A stretch of DNA of 64,000 bases from Methylocystaceae bacterium (GTDB lineage Bacteria > Pseudomonadota > Alphaproteobacteria > Rhodospirillales > Terasakiellaceae): positions 62,001-126,000 of the forward strand of contig JABXIG010000001.1 of assembly GCA_013373205.1 (NCBI GenBank). Reading direction: 5' to 3'. Positions 55,156 to 64,000 of the stretch are shown in pieces. How positions within the stretch are numbered: position 1 is the first letter of the stretch; each line of letters starts with the position of its first letter. The notes under the pieces were generated by a model. That model saw only the letters and a list, made by a program, of their open reading frames with translations, was not told the DNA's origin and did no database searches. The position numbers and the translations under genes are program-made.

Positions 55156-55172
55156 GATGTTTTTAATCTACT

Positions 55173-55673
55173 CTATTCTTTTAGGGTGAGGGGAAGTCCT
55201 GCGGCGATAAATACCACATGATCGGCCGCTTGCGCTACTGCCTGATTGATCCGGCCTGCATGATCACGAAACCGTCGCGCCAAGGCATTTTCCGGGACAA
55301 TGCCGAGGCCGACCTCGTTGGAAACCAGCACGATATCCTGTTTTGCTGCAGCTAATGCTGCGCATAATTTGTTTGTTTCCAATAAGATATCGCATTCTTC
55401 TTCCATCAGATTGGACAGCCACAGGGTTAAACAGTCCACTAACATGGGTTTATCGCTATTGGATATCAAGTCTGCGATATGGACAGGTTCTTCAATAGTG
55501 GCCCACAGATCATTGCGACGGTCCTGATGGATTTGCACGCGTTCCGCCATTTCTGCATCCCACACACGCGAGGTGGCAAGATAGGTGCCACCGCCCAAAT
55601 CTTCGATGATCTTTTCCGCATAAGCCGATTTACCCGAGCGTGCCCCGCCGAGGACTAATGTTATTTGCGCCAC
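55173..55673 (-). CDS. cobU: Adenosylcobinamide kinase/guanylyltransferase (CobU/CobP)
   Basis: A 166-residue enzyme, normal for the family, with P-loop GGARSGKS (residues 8-15), the guanylate-accepting His in ERVQIHQDRR and conserved LVDCLTLWLSNL and SNEVGLGIVPENALAR. It phosphorylates adenosylcobinamide and adds GMP in late B12 assembly. Its start overlaps the upstream lipoprotein gene by 13 bases, and cobW follows 17 bases later. No cobalamin riboswitch was seen in front. Confidence 0.92.
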   Translation of the reverse strand: MAQITLVLGGARSGKSAYAEKIIEDLGGGTYLATSRVWDAEMAERVQIHQDRRNDLWATIEEPVHIADLISNSDKPMLVDCLTLWLSNLMEEECDILLETNKLCAALAAAKQDIVLVSNEVGLGIVPENALARRFRDHAGRINQAVAQAADHVVFIAAGLPLTLKE

Positions 55674-56125
55674 TCTTCCTCACTTACGGGATATACATTT
55701 GACCTTTGTGGGTCTGTTTGATCCGGCATATACTTATTATATTGGAGCCAATCAATATCAGGATATTTTTCCACGAAATTGTTTGGTCCGCAAATAGTCT
55801 CGTCATTTTCCAGATTGTGATAAATGGACCCATATGTATTCTGATGAACAGGTGTGTTTGCTCGGGCAAAAAGTGTAAAACTGATCCTGCGCCATTGATC
55901 CGGCCCTTTATAGAGACCGCTGATCCAAACTGAGCAATTCTCATTACATTGATAGCTGCGAACAACCTGCCCTTGCGGGCCTTTTACATTGATAATGCAT
56001 TGTTCAATAATCCGGCTGCGATAGTCTTCAATAACCGATCCAGAATAGTAATCTAATTTACTACTGCAAGCTGACAGCAAGAGGAGAGAAGAAAATATGC
56101 CAAAAATTTTCCAAGTGATTTTCAT
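55661..56125 (-). CDS. Unknown lipoprotein
   Basis: A 154-residue protein with signal peptide and lipobox LLLLSACSS (Cys near residue 20). The mature part contains several cysteines (EQCIINVKG, SYQCNENCSVW, DETICG) that could form disulfides in the periplasm. No family was recognised. ATG 56125 gives the proper signal peptide; a longer in-frame start adds 13 residues. It overlaps cobU by 13 bases, which suggests co-expression, although a link to B12 is not shown. Confidence 0.65.
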   Translation of the reverse strand: MKITWKIFGIFSSLLLLSACSSKLDYYSGSVIEDYRSRIIEQCIINVKGPQGQVVRSYQCNENCSVWISGLYKGPDQWRRISFTLFARANTPVHQNTYGSIYHNLENDETICGPNNFVEKYPDIDWLQYNKYMPDQTDPQRSNVYPVSEEEWRK

Positions 56126-56160
56126 GATTTCCCTGTTAAGTAATATTGAGCAATAATTTA

Positions 56161-57012
56161 TCACCCAATCCTCACGGCATCAAAATAAAAGCTGGGATTG
56201 AGATATTCGGCTTGGGCATCGATCAGGCGAAGCTCGTCACCATCATGGCGCGCGGTATCATCAATGATGCCATAAAGGGTCGATGTGGCCAGCATCAGGG
56301 CATTTTCGGGTTTTTCACCGCGCAGAAAATGGGCAAGGAACAGGGCGGCAAATGTATCCCCAGTACCTTTGGCGCGGATCGGAATTTGCGGCACGGTGAC
56401 GCGCCATGCCCCATTATCTGACACAATCACATTGGACAGGGTCGGTTTGTGGCCTTTGCGTCCTTGTAACGAGGTCACGAGAATGGTTTTGGGCCCGCGT
56501 GCGCGCAGGGCATCGGCCGCAAATAATGTATCGGTCAGCGATTCCTGCTTGCGCCCGGTGAGATATTCCAGCTCGAACATATTGGGGGCCAGAATATCGG
56601 CATGGGTGATCAGTTCATCACGGACAAATTCGGCAATGTCGTTTTCGACATAGACACGACGGGTCATGTCGCCAATGACAGGATCACACATATAAGGCGT
56701 GCTTTTATTTTCGGCCTTCACCCGTTCAACCGATTCGATGACAAATTTTCCGGTTGCAACGGATCCAAGGTAGCCGGATAAAATGGCATCGCATTGGGCG
56801 AAGTGGTCCAGCTGTTCAATCCCATCGACCATAGCACGCATGGTTTTGACCGGGACTGTGGCACCGTGGTGGGATTCGTAGCCGGGATGGTTTGAAAACA
56901 GCACTGTAGGCACGGCCCAGACTTCGAATCCAAGACGCTGCATCGGAAAGACGGCGGCTGAATTGCCCACATGGCCAACGGCCACGGATGATTGAATCGA
57001 CAATATACTCAT
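56161..57012 (-). CDS. pdxY: Pyridoxal kinase PdxY
   Basis: A 283-residue ribokinase-fold enzyme that phosphorylates pyridoxal in vitamin B6 salvage. Visible features are SSVAVGHVGNSAAVFPMQRLG at the start, TPYMCDPVIGD in the middle, LAPNMFELEYLTG and the catalytic RAKGTGDTFAALF motif near residue 223. The length is standard. The gene is divergent from the CitE-like gene. Confidence 0.93.
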   Translation of the reverse strand: MSILSIQSSVAVGHVGNSAAVFPMQRLGFEVWAVPTVLFSNHPGYESHHGATVPVKTMRAMVDGIEQLDHFAQCDAILSGYLGSVATGKFVIESVERVKAENKSTPYMCDPVIGDMTRRVYVENDIAEFVRDELITHADILAPNMFELEYLTGRKQESLTDTLFAADALRARGPKTILVTSLQGRKGHKPTLSNVIVSDNGAWRVTVPQIPIRAKGTGDTFAALFLAHFLRGEKPENALMLATSTLYGIIDDTARHDGDELRLIDAQAEYLNPSFYFDAVRIG

Positions 57013-57121
57013 AGGTTTGGTTATAGCGCATGATGCGGACTTGCCAATAAGAAACTTTTGTTTATATTTTTGCGCAATTGCGAAATAAACGTAACTGAAA
57101 AATGTAAAAGGAAAATGTCCA

Positions 57122-58003
57122 ATGGCTGCAACAGCACGTCCACGCCGTAGTGTTCTTTATATGCCGGGTTCTAACGCCCGAGCTTTGGAAAAGGGCCGTA
57201 CCCTCCCGGCTGATGGTTTGATCCTCGATCTTGAAGATGCGGTCGCCCCGGATGCCAAAGAAGTCGCACGTCAGCAAATTTGTGATGCCGTCAAAGAAGG
57301 CGGATATGGCATGCGTGAAATCCTGATTCGCACAAACGGCCTGAACACCCCTTGGGGCTATGATGATATCGTTGCGGCCAGTACATCTGGCGCGGATGCG
57401 ATTCTTTTACCGAAAGTCGAAAGTGCCGATACGGTGCGTCAGGTTGAAGCGATTATGGATGGGGCAGGGGCTCCGGCTGAGATGAAAATCTGGTGTATGA
57501 TGGAAACCCCGCGCGGCATGTTGCATGCGGAAGAGATCGCGGATAGCACAGACCGTATGGGCGGTTTTGTTATGGGCACGTCTGATCTGGCAAAAGAACT
57601 GCGCTGCGCCCATACCATGATGCGCCTGCCGTTTATGATGTCTTTAAATGTGTGTATCCTTGCAGCGCGTGCTGCCGGAATTGCGATTTTGGACGGGGTC
57701 TATCTGGACCTGTCTGACGATGAAGGCTTTGTTGAACATTGTCAGCAAGGCTTCGAGCTTGGTTTTGATGGCAAGACCCTGATCCATCCGAAAACAGTTG
57801 CAAAAGCCAATGAAATTTTTGGCCCTAGCGAAAAAGAAGTCGAATGGTCCAAAAAGATCATTGAGGCCCACGCCGAAGCCGAAAAAGAAGGCAAAGGTGT
57901 TGTGGTTGTTGATGGCAAGCTGATTGAGAACCTGCATGTGGTGACGGCTAAACAAGTGGTCGCCCAAGCAGAAGCGATTGCCAAGATGGAAGCCAGTGCT
58001 TAG
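57122..58003 (+). CDS. CoA ester lyase, HpcH/HpaI aldolase/citrate lyase family
   Basis: A 293-residue TIM-barrel lyase related to CitE and malyl-CoA lyase. It has RRSVLYMPGSNARALEK at the start (CoA-binding), LILDLEDAVAP, ILIRTNG, ILLPKVESADTV, CMMETPRGMLHAEEIA (metal-binding Glu), GTSDLAKELRC and GFDGKTLIHPKTV. Candidate reactions are cleavage of malyl-CoA, methylmalyl-CoA or citramalyl-CoA; the precise one cannot be told from sequence alone. It is a single gene with a strong terminator. Confidence 0.85.
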   Translation: MAATARPRRSVLYMPGSNARALEKGRTLPADGLILDLEDAVAPDAKEVARQQICDAVKEGGYGMREILIRTNGLNTPWGYDDIVAASTSGADAILLPKVESADTVRQVEAIMDGAGAPAEMKIWCMMETPRGMLHAEEIADSTDRMGGFVMGTSDLAKELRCAHTMMRLPFMMSLNVCILAARAAGIAILDGVYLDLSDDEGFVEHCQQGFELGFDGKTLIHPKTVAKANEIFGPSEKEVEWSKKIIEAHAEAEKEGKGVVVVDGKLIENLHVVTAKQVVAQAEAIAKMEASA

Positions 58004-58039
58004 AGGTTTCTAGGGTCCTGACCCTAAGTATATATAAAC

Positions 58040-58077
58040 AAGAAAGGCCCTGCTGATTATTCAGCAGGGCCTTTCTT
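58040..58077. terminator. Terminator with 17-bp perfect stem
   Basis: The arms 58040-58056 and 58061-58077 are perfect complements around TTAT. It lies between the convergent CitE-like and bactofilin genes and can serve both. Confidence 0.9.
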
Positions 58078-58097
58078 GTTAGGACCATCTCAACCGA

Positions 58098-58484
58098 TTA
58101 AGCAACGGCTTGCAAGTTTGCCAGAACTTGTTCAACAGGTTGGCGTTCGCTCAAAAGCTTCAGCAAGGGGCGCGGTGTCAGTTTTGCAGACAGGTCGGCT
58201 TGTGAGGCAACGGACAGCTGTTCGTAAGACAGCTCACCTTCAACATGCGCACCGTGTTCCACAATGATTTTACGAGCCTGAATGTTGCCCTGAACATAGC
58301 CCATGATACGCACGCAATCGGCAATCACATCGCCTTTGACATAGCCTTTGCGTCCGATAGTCAGTATATCGACTTCGATGGTGCCGTTGACCTTACCGCG
58401 CAAGTCCAGTTCACCCTGGCCTTTAATATCGCCTTTGATGGTCCGATTGCGACGGATAACGGCTTTTTTGGGTTTTAAAAACAT
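58098..58484 (-). CDS. Bactofilin (polymer-forming cytoskeletal protein)
   Basis: A 128-residue protein with the DUF583 right-handed beta-helix: IKGDIKGQGELDLRGKVNGTI, VDILTIGRKGYVKGDVIADCV and GNIQARKIIVEHGAHVEGELSY. Short unstructured ends flank the core, as usual. Bactofilins form filaments that affect cell shape, stalks or motility structures. The gene stands alone; no peptidase or divisome partner is near. Confidence 0.9.
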   Translation of the reverse strand: MFLKPKKAVIRRNRTIKGDIKGQGELDLRGKVNGTIEVDILTIGRKGYVKGDVIADCVRIMGYVQGNIQARKIIVEHGAHVEGELSYEQLSVASQADLSAKLTPRPLLKLLSERQPVEQVLANLQAVA

Positions 58485-58559
58485 GTTTGTGACTCTGTGT
58501 TAGAAAATTTCGCTCCTACCTTTTTAGACCAAAGATGTAAACAAGCAGTTAACGGCGTT

Positions 58560-59957
58560 CTATTGATTTTCACCGACGAATGCAATTAATTCATCAAGAT
58601 AGTTCTGCACCTCTTGGGATGGTCCCTCGATCTGTTCAACAAGGCTAATGGCTTCGTCCAGATTATGTTCCTGATAAGCTTTCGCTGCAGCGATACCAAT
58701 GCTGTGAACTTTTTCATGTGGTGTGTCGAGAGCAATGAAGGCCGGGTGGGATTTTACGCTTTCATCCTGATCGCCGAAGTACCATTTGCCCAAGCGGCAA
58801 CTTTTATGGTCGGTCAATTCATTTGGGTCAAGTGAGGCGCGACCCAGCAGCATATCGGCTAGTTTTTTGCGCCAGATCATGTGATCGGCCTTGGCACGGA
58901 TGAGATCGCGGGCATTAAATGCATGCAACATCAAGCGGTCCATTTGCAAGGTGATGAGTTTTTCAGTTTCATCCATTTCATCGAGAACTTCTGTATTGGC
59001 CTCTACGTTCTTCTGGGCCATATCAGAAATTTTTCCGGCATGCTGGGCAGTTTGTTCGGTCACACCTTGTTGTTGTTCGAGAACAGAGGCCACTTCCTGC
59101 ATGTCAGAGGTCACACGGTCTACACCGCGATCAATTTCTTCCATGCTTTTTAGGGTAGAGGTAATGATCTGCTGACCATTTTCGACCGCCTCGGCCCCTT
59201 CAGACATGGATTGAGTGATGCCATCCATTTCATGACGCAGGCGACCAATACGCCCATTGATATCACTGGTCGCACGTTCGGTTTGGTTGGCGAGGTTTTT
59301 AACTTCGCTGGCGACAACCGCAAAGCCTTTACCGGCTTCACCGGCACGTGCTGCTTCGATGGTTGCGTTCAGGGCCAGCAAATTTGTTTGGGAGGCAATG
59401 TCATTAATCAGACCGACGACTTCACCGATCTGGCTTGACGCTTCGGCAAGGTCTTTCAGTTTTTCGACGCCATGAGAGACAGAGGTCGAAATGGCGTTGA
59501 TGGCATTGATGGCTTCTTGTGACCCATTCATGCTTTGTTGGACGATTTCCTGCAAATGCTCGGCTTCAGATGAACTGTGATGGGTGGTGTTGGAAATTTC
59601 ATGAATGGAGGATGACATTTCTTCCATGGCAGAGGCGAGGGAGTGTGAAATTTCGTTTAATTCGTTTAGACTGCGCGCGGATTTAGCAACAGAAATAACA
59701 GTTGAGTTATTGGCCAGAGACAGGCCAACAGAACGTGACAATTGCCGTTCAGCACGCGCACTGCTTTCGTTGGCCAATTGCTTTAACTTATGTGTGAGCT
59801 CGTCTTTACCTTCTTCGACACTGGCATAGTCGCGCTCAAGGATAGATTCGACCTGGCGTAGGGCCAGACTGGCTTCACATTGTTCAGTTGGATTGTCGTT
59901 TGTCGCGGTGTTTTCGACAGGGTTGGTGACCTGTTTCGATTTCCCGAATAAAGACAT
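58560..59957 (-). CDS. Cytoplasmic methyl-accepting chemotaxis protein with CZB domain
   Basis: A 465-residue chemoreceptor without membrane segments. The long coiled coil contains the receptor tip [37 protein letters not shown] signature near residues 185-220. The C-terminal CZB domain has [24 protein letters not shown] and PHEKVHSIG, the His/Cys set that binds zinc. CZB receptors sense zinc or hypochlorous acid in other bacteria. ATG 59957 follows GAGGGG. Confidence 0.9.
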   Translation of the reverse strand: MSLFGKSKQVTNPVENTATNDNPTEQCEASLALRQVESILERDYASVEEGKDELTHKLKQLANESSARAERQLSRSVGLSLANNSTVISVAKSARSLNELNEISHSLASAMEEMSSSIHEISNTTHHSSSEAEHLQEIVQQSMNGSQEAINAINAISTSVSHGVEKLKDLAEASSQIGEVVGLINDIASQTNLLALNATIEAARAGEAGKGFAVVASEVKNLANQTERATSDINGRIGRLRHEMDGITQSMSEGAEAVENGQQIITSTLKSMEEIDRGVDRVTSDMQEVASVLEQQQGVTEQTAQHAGKISDMAQKNVEANTEVLDEMDETEKLITLQMDRLMLHAFNARDLIRAKADHMIWRKKLADMLLGRASLDPNELTDHKSCRLGKWYFGDQDESVKSHPAFIALDTPHEKVHSIGIAAAKAYQEHNLDEAISLVEQIEGPSQEVQNYLDELIAFVGENQ

Positions 59958-60139
59958 GATTATCACCCCTCGGTTAGAATGAGACTTTGCTCATTATTTA
60001 TGATTATATTAGATTTCGGGCAAATTGACACAATCCCAGTAGGGAGACAACAAGAATCGACAAGTTGAACCAATGCGGTTTTTTACTCTTGAAAGTGTTC
60101 AATCTGAAAGATCTTTTTGAGGTGATTTTGATATAAAAA

Positions 60140-60165
60140 AAGGCCGAAGCGATGGCTTCGACCTT
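60140..60165 (-). terminator. Rho-independent terminator after sdhB
   Basis: On the minus strand AAGG-CGAAGC-type arms pair around a four-base loop with one internal mismatch, followed by a seven-T tract. It lies 23 bases after the sdhB stop. Confidence 0.85.
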
Positions 60166-60188
60166 CTTTTTTAGACTCTGTTTTTGAA

Positions 60189-60968
60189 CTATTGACGTTC
60201 AAACTGCAGTTTCTTGATTTCTGCAATCGCTTTGCCCGGGTTCAGACCTTTCGGGCAGGTGTTGGTGCAGTTCATGATGGTGTGGCAGCGATAGACTTTG
60301 AACGGATCGTCCAGATAGTCCAAACGTTTGCCTGTGGCCTCATCACGAGAGTCTGCAATCCAACGATACGCTTGCAGCAACACAGCCGGGCCGAGGTACT
60401 TGTCAGCATTCCACCAATAGCTCGGGCAGGATGTCTGGCAAGAGAAACACAGGATACATTCCCACAGGCCATCAAGCTTTTCACGCTCTTCGATAGATTG
60501 CAGACGTTCTTGGTTGGCTGGGGCCGGGGTATCGGCTTGCATCCAAGGTTCAATGGAACGAAGCTGCGCATAAGGCAGGTTCAAATCAGGTACCAAATCT
60601 TTGATGACCGGCATATGCGGCAACGGATAGATGTGGCAATCGCCTTTGACTTCTGCAATAGGCTTCAGACAAGCCAGTGTGTTGGTACCGTCGATATTCA
60701 TGGCACAAGAGCCACAGATACCTTCCCGGCAAGAACGACGGAATGTCAATGTGGCATCGACTTCGTTTTTGATCTTGATCAGCGCATCCAGGATCATCGG
60801 ACCACAATCATCGAGATCGATTTCAAAGGTATCGATCTGCGGGTTGTTGCCGGAATCCGGATCATAACGATAGATTTTAAACGCTTTTACATTCTTGGCA
60901 CCAGACGGGGCTTTAAATGTTTTACCGACAACCGGATCGGAGCCGGGGGGTAGACTAAATTCAACCAT
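60189..60968 (-). CDS. sdhB: Succinate dehydrogenase iron-sulfur subunit
   Basis: A 259-residue subunit of complex II. It has the [2Fe-2S] ligands [21 protein letters not shown], then the [4Fe-4S] set [17 protein letters not shown] and the [3Fe-4S] set [18 protein letters not shown]. It passes electrons from FAD to ubiquinone. Last gene of sdhCDAB. Confidence 0.97.
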   Translation of the reverse strand: MVEFSLPPGSDPVVGKTFKAPSGAKNVKAFKIYRYDPDSGNNPQIDTFEIDLDDCGPMILDALIKIKNEVDATLTFRRSCREGICGSCAMNIDGTNTLACLKPIAEVKGDCHIYPLPHMPVIKDLVPDLNLPYAQLRSIEPWMQADTPAPANQERLQSIEEREKLDGLWECILCFSCQTSCPSYWWNADKYLGPAVLLQAYRWIADSRDEATGKRLDYLDDPFKVYRCHTIMNCTNTCPKGLNPGKAIAEIKKLQFERQ

Positions 60969-60980
60969 AAGCTCTTCTCC

Positions 60981-62771
60981 TTAGTAAACACGTTCTTTAG
61001 GAACGATATACTCAACTTCATCCGTCAACGTCCATGTGTGAACCGGACGGTAATCCAGATCAACAGAGCCGTCTTCTTTGACGTAAGCCAGTGTGTGTTT
61101 CATCCATTCTTCATCGTCACGATTTGGGAAATCTTCGTGAGCGTGCGCACCGCGTGATTCTTTACGGGCATCGGCTGAAACAATGGTCGCTTTCGCACAA
61201 GCCATCAGGTTTTCAAGTTCGAGTGTTTCCACCAGGTCAGAGTTCCAAACCATAGAACGGTCAGACACATTGAGGCTATCCAGTTTCTTGGATGTCTCAA
61301 ACAGTTTTTCAACACCTTCTGCCAGAACTTCTGTTGTACGGAATACAGCAGCGTGGTTCTGCATGACTTTTTGCATTTCAAGGCGAACGTCAGCGGTTTT
61401 GTGGTCGCCATTTGCGTTGCGCAAACGATCAAAACGATCCAGGATTTTGTCAGTGTAATCCTGTGACATTGCTTTGTGCGGCTCACCGGCTTTCATGGTT
61501 TCAGAACAACGGATCGCTGCGGCGCGGCCAAAGACCACGATATCCAGCAGTGAGTTTGTGCCCAGACGGTTTGCACCGTGAACAGAAGCAGACGCACATT
61601 CACCGATCGCCATCAGACCTTCACAAACCGCATCCGGGTCGTCTTTGGTCGGACGGATTACTTCGCCATGATAGTTGGTAGGAATACCACCCATGTTGTA
61701 GTGAACAGTCGGCAGAACCGGAATCGGCTCTTTGGTTGCATCCACACCAGCAAAGATTTTCGCTGTTTCCGTAATCCCCGGCAGACGCTTCCACAGCTCT
61801 TCAGCCGGGAGGTGTTCGAGGTGGAGATAAATGTGGTCATTTTCTTTACCAACACCACGACCTTCGCGAATTTCCATCGCCATAGAACGTGATACAACGT
61901 CACGTGAGGCCAGGTCTTTCGCCGTCGGGGCGTAGTTTGGCATGAAGCGTTCACCTTCAGAGTTGGTGAGGTAGCCGCCTTCACCACGTGCCCCTTCGGT
62001 GATCAAACAGCCAGAGCCGTAAATCCCGGTCGGGTGGAATTGAACAAATTCATGATCCTGCAACGGAATGCCGGCACGTGCCGCCATGGCGTTACCATCA
62101 CCGGTACAAGTGTGCGCTGATGTACAAGAGAAGAAGGCACGACCGTAACCGCCTGTGGCCAACACAACTTTGTGGGCGCGGAAACGGTGGATTTTGCCTG
62201 TATCCAAATCCCAGGCCAGTAGCCCGCGACAGACACCTTCATCATCCATGATCAGGTCAATGCCGATATATTCGACAAAGAAGGTCGCATCATGTTTGAG
62301 ACATTGTGAATAAAGCGTATGCAGGATGGCGTGGCCCGTACGGTCAGCCGCTGCACAAGCACGTTGTACAGGCGCTTCACCGTAATTGGACATGTGACCG
62401 CCAAACGGACGTTGGTAGATTTTACCATCTTCGGTACGTGAGAACGGCACACCAAAATGTTCCAGTTCCTGTACAGCCGGAATAGCGTTACGACACATAT
62501 ATTCGATGGCGTCTTGGTCACCGAGCCAGTCAGAGCCCTTAACGGTGTCATACATGTGCCATTGCCATTTGTCCTCGGCCATGTTGCCCAATGCAGCGCC
62601 AACGCCGCCTTGTGCCGCAACCGTATGAGAACGTGTCGGGAATACTTTGGTCACACACGCGGTCTTCAGACCCGTGGCGGCCATGCCAAGTGTCGCACGC
62701 AAACCTGCGCCACCGGCACCCAGAACGACCACATCATATTCATGATCAATAATTTCGTAGGCTTGAGCCAT
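60981..62771 (-). CDS. sdhA: Succinate dehydrogenase flavoprotein subunit
   Basis: A 596-residue catalytic subunit. It has the FAD-binding [11 protein letters not shown] (residues 16-26), the covalent-FAD His in [28 protein letters not shown] and the substrate-site Arg region [13 protein letters not shown]. Standard length and C-terminus ([19 protein letters not shown]). It oxidises succinate to fumarate on the cytoplasmic face. Confidence 0.97.
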   Translation of the reverse strand: MAQAYEIIDHEYDVVVLGAGGAGLRATLGMAATGLKTACVTKVFPTRSHTVAAQGGVGAALGNMAEDKWQWHMYDTVKGSDWLGDQDAIEYMCRNAIPAVQELEHFGVPFSRTEDGKIYQRPFGGHMSNYGEAPVQRACAAADRTGHAILHTLYSQCLKHDATFFVEYIGIDLIMDDEGVCRGLLAWDLDTGKIHRFRAHKVVLATGGYGRAFFSCTSAHTCTGDGNAMAARAGIPLQDHEFVQFHPTGIYGSGCLITEGARGEGGYLTNSEGERFMPNYAPTAKDLASRDVVSRSMAMEIREGRGVGKENDHIYLHLEHLPAEELWKRLPGITETAKIFAGVDATKEPIPVLPTVHYNMGGIPTNYHGEVIRPTKDDPDAVCEGLMAIGECASASVHGANRLGTNSLLDIVVFGRAAAIRCSETMKAGEPHKAMSQDYTDKILDRFDRLRNANGDHKTADVRLEMQKVMQNHAAVFRTTEVLAEGVEKLFETSKKLDSLNVSDRSMVWNSDLVETLELENLMACAKATIVSADARKESRGAHAHEDFPNRDDEEWMKHTLAYVKEDGSVDLDYRPVHTWTLTDEVEYIVPKERVY

Positions 62772-62777
62772 AATTGA

Positions 62778-63158
62778 TTAGCCTCCAAAAGCGACTTTAA
62801 AGATGGAGATCAGACAAGCAACGGCCAGAACAGCGGCCAGGAATTTTGTCAGGATCAATCCGGTATAGAGCTTGGTTTTATCATGCACATAGTCATGGAT
62901 AACTTCGCAGACGCCTTGTTGTGCGTGATGGAAAAGGATCACGATGAACAGGCTGGCCAAAGTGGCATTGCCGATATTGGAAATCCACATCTGATAAGCG
63001 GTATAATCTGCGCCGAGCAAGCCGATGATGCTATAGATCATCCACAAAGAAAGCGGGATCAAAGCGATGGAAGTGAGGCGTTGAATCCACCAAGGACCAA
63101 CACCGTTGCGGGATGCACCGAGATTGCGCGCACGCCCTAAATGACTTTGCATTTTCAT
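62778..63158 (-). CDS. sdhD: Succinate dehydrogenase membrane anchor subunit SdhD
   Basis: A 126-residue protein with three membrane segments. The RARNLGASRNGVGPWWIQRLTS opening is typical of the alphaproteobacterial anchor. FHHAQQGVCEVIHDYVHD holds the heme b ligand His and quinone-site residues. It starts 18 bases after sdhC. Confidence 0.93.
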   Translation of the reverse strand: MKMQSHLGRARNLGASRNGVGPWWIQRLTSIALIPLSLWMIYSIIGLLGADYTAYQMWISNIGNATLASLFIVILFHHAQQGVCEVIHDYVHDKTKLYTGLILTKFLAAVLAVACLISIFKVAFGG

Positions 63159-63176
63159 AAAGGTGTACTCCTTGGT

Positions 63177-63560
63177 TTACACTGAATAACCGATGATCCA
63201 GGTCGCCACAGTCAGGATTGCTGTGACAGCAATACCGACGCGACCGGATGCGATCAGGTCTTGTTTCTCAAGCCCGGTGACCATGTCCCAGCGAAGGTGA
63301 CGCACACCGTTCACAAGGTGGTAGTACATACAGAATGTATAACCGAGCATTACAATCTGGCCGAACCAGGAGCCAAAGAAAGCCTGTGCAGTAGCATAGC
63401 TTTCAGGGCCATATGCGGCAGCGATGAGCCAATAAGCAAAAAACAAAGTTCCGGCAGAGAGCAGAACGCCTGTGACACGGTGTGCACCAGACATAAGACC
63501 GTTCATCGGAAACTTATAAATCTTCATATGAGGCGAAAGGGGTCGATTTCCCGTCGTCAT
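63177..63560 (-). CDS. sdhC: Succinate dehydrogenase cytochrome b556 subunit SdhC
   Basis: A 127-residue protein with three membrane segments. It has RPLSPHMKIYKFPMNGLMSGAHRVTGV near the N-terminus (quinone-site Ser/Arg region) and YYHLVNGVRHLRWD with the heme b axial His. It is first in sdhCDAB, with an AAAGGA ribosome binding site upstream of ATG 63560. Confidence 0.95.
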   Translation of the reverse strand: MTTGNRPLSPHMKIYKFPMNGLMSGAHRVTGVLLSAGTLFFAYWLIAAAYGPESYATAQAFFGSWFGQIVMLGYTFCMYYHLVNGVRHLRWDMVTGLEKQDLIASGRVGIAVTAILTVATWIIGYSV

Positions 63561-63608
63561 GGAGCGGTTCCTTTACCATGAAAAAAGTGGGATAAAAAAT
63601 GTATCTAG

Positions 63609-63637
63609 GGTTTACCCCCTCGTAAGCCCTAAGTCAA
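63609..63637 (-). promoter_or_regulatory. Possible sdh promoter
   Basis: On the minus strand TTGACT (63637-63632) and TAAACC (63614-63609) are 17 bases apart, about 49 bases before the sdhC start. The -35 is good and the -10 is weak, so this is only a candidate. Confidence 0.3.
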
Positions 63638-63662
63638 TTAATCAGGCCTGTGAACCGCAAAA

Positions 63663-63683
63663 AAACCTTGATACACAAGGTTT
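63663..63683 (-). terminator. Rho-independent terminator of the upstream minus-strand gene
   Basis: AAACCTTG pairs with CAAGGTTT around a five-base loop. On the minus strand it runs into seven T. It lies about 170 bases after the stop of the gene at 63852-64000 and upstream of sdhC. Confidence 0.7.
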
Positions 63684-63851
63684 ACAGCCAGATTGGTATG
63701 ACCGATCAGGTGATTCTACCCTATTTTATTGATGGGCATTCGAACAAATCGGTATTTCTATACTGATTTATTGATCCGATTCGCTCAAAGAAAGATCGCC
63801 GCTTACTCTTTATATTAATAAACGGGATCTTTCCTTTCGCAATGTGTGGAT

Positions 63852-64000
63852 TTAAAGTTCGAAGCTTGCTTCAATTTCGCTCAAACTGTGATTTTCTTCC
63901 ATGGAGGGCTGATAAATCGGGCGTTGTGTTTCATAAAGAACACCTGTTGAAAAGCCGTCATCAGTGGCAAGGAAGGCCGCAGCTGTTCCCAAATCCCCGG
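63852..64000 (-). CDS. C-terminal end of an unidentified protein (possibly 2-oxoacid:ferredoxin oxidoreductase beta subunit)
   Basis: The last 49 codons of a minus-strand gene cut by the right window edge. The tail contains GDLGTAAAFLATDDGFSTG and VLYETQRPIYQPS, then an acidic end. The V-x-x-x-x-RPxY pattern recalls the C-terminus of 2-oxoacid:ferredoxin oxidoreductase beta subunits, but the fragment is too short for a firm call. Confidence 0.3.
   Translation of the reverse strand, partial: GDLGTAAAFLATDDGFSTGVLYETQRPIYQPSMEENHSLSEIEASFEL

Noticed and set aside
55156..56160. Cobalamin riboswitch controlling cobU or cobW
   Set aside because: Gaps in front of both genes are too short or occupied by coding sequence, and no B12-box-like sequence was seen.
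60192..60953. A 253-codon plus-strand frame opposite sdhB
   Set aside because: It mirrors the sdhB frame almost base for base and shows no domain; sdhB has all its iron-sulfur ligands.
1..64000. CRISPR array, tRNA, rRNA, insertion sequence or prophage
   Set aside because: Reading both strands showed no regularly spaced repeats, no cloverleaf-like sequence I could support, and no transposase, integrase or phage structural protein.

Overview
The window reads as chromosomal DNA of an alphaproteobacterium, most likely of Rhodospirillales type. The evidence is gene content: alphaproteobacterial-style addB-addA, a ccmCDEFGHI run, sdhCDAB, cobW-cobU, bactofilin, YejBEF and several Liv/Dpp-type ABC uptake systems. 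No rRNA, tRNA, CRISPR array, integrase, transposase or phage gene was recognised. The assignment rests on protein motifs read by eye; no database search was possible.

Layout. 1-2.7 kb (minus): the start of a membrane sensor kinase, a pyridine nucleotide-disulfide oxidoreductase and a TVP38/TMEM64 membrane protein in one operon. 2.8-9.3 kb (plus): addB-addA recombination nuclease-helicase, meeting a radical SAM gene tail to tail. 10.2-13.2 kb (minus): an AT-rich island with a DUF2569-like fusion protein, an AAA ATPase and a signal peptidase homologue that has lost its active site; its far side carries a decayed second copy of the start of the radical SAM gene. 13.3-18.4 kb (plus): a solute-binding protein, a PhzF relic, a FIST-GGDEF diguanylate cyclase, an EF-hand protein, and a CnrYXH-like sigma/anti-sigma/sensor unit in which sigma factor and sensor are broken. 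18.4-19.2 kb: a rubredoxin-like protein and a small secreted repeat protein.

19.3-30.2 kb: YejBEF-type peptide importer (minus), YchF, then a five-gene dipeptide-type ABC importer (plus). 30.2-32.6 kb (minus): four lipoprotein genes around a CsgG homologue. 33.0-35.6 kb: acnB. 35.7-36.7 kb: two AT-rich unknown membrane proteins. 36.8-39.7 kb (minus): a soluble hybrid histidine kinase and an OmpR-type regulator. 39.9-48.3 kb (plus): a complete LivGHMJF-type importer interleaved with two acyl-CoA ligases, which suggests uptake and CoA activation of an unidentified carboxylic acid. 48.4-54.0 kb (minus): cytochrome c maturation genes ccmC-I without ccmAB, with a hairpin overlapping the ccmC ribosome binding site. 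54.1-57.0 kb (minus): cobW, cobU, a lipoprotein and pdxY. 57.1-58.0 kb: a CitE-like CoA ester lyase. 58.1-60.0 kb (minus): bactofilin and a soluble CZB chemoreceptor. 60.2-63.6 kb (minus): sdhCDAB. The right edge holds the tail of one more minus-strand gene.

Most of the window is core metabolism and transport. The unusual part is 10-18.4 kb, where an inactive protease homologue, a duplicated gene start, a PhzF relic and a decaying regulatory unit lie close together. The other points of interest are the lipoprotein cluster, the ligase-coupled importer and several inverted repeats next to gene starts.
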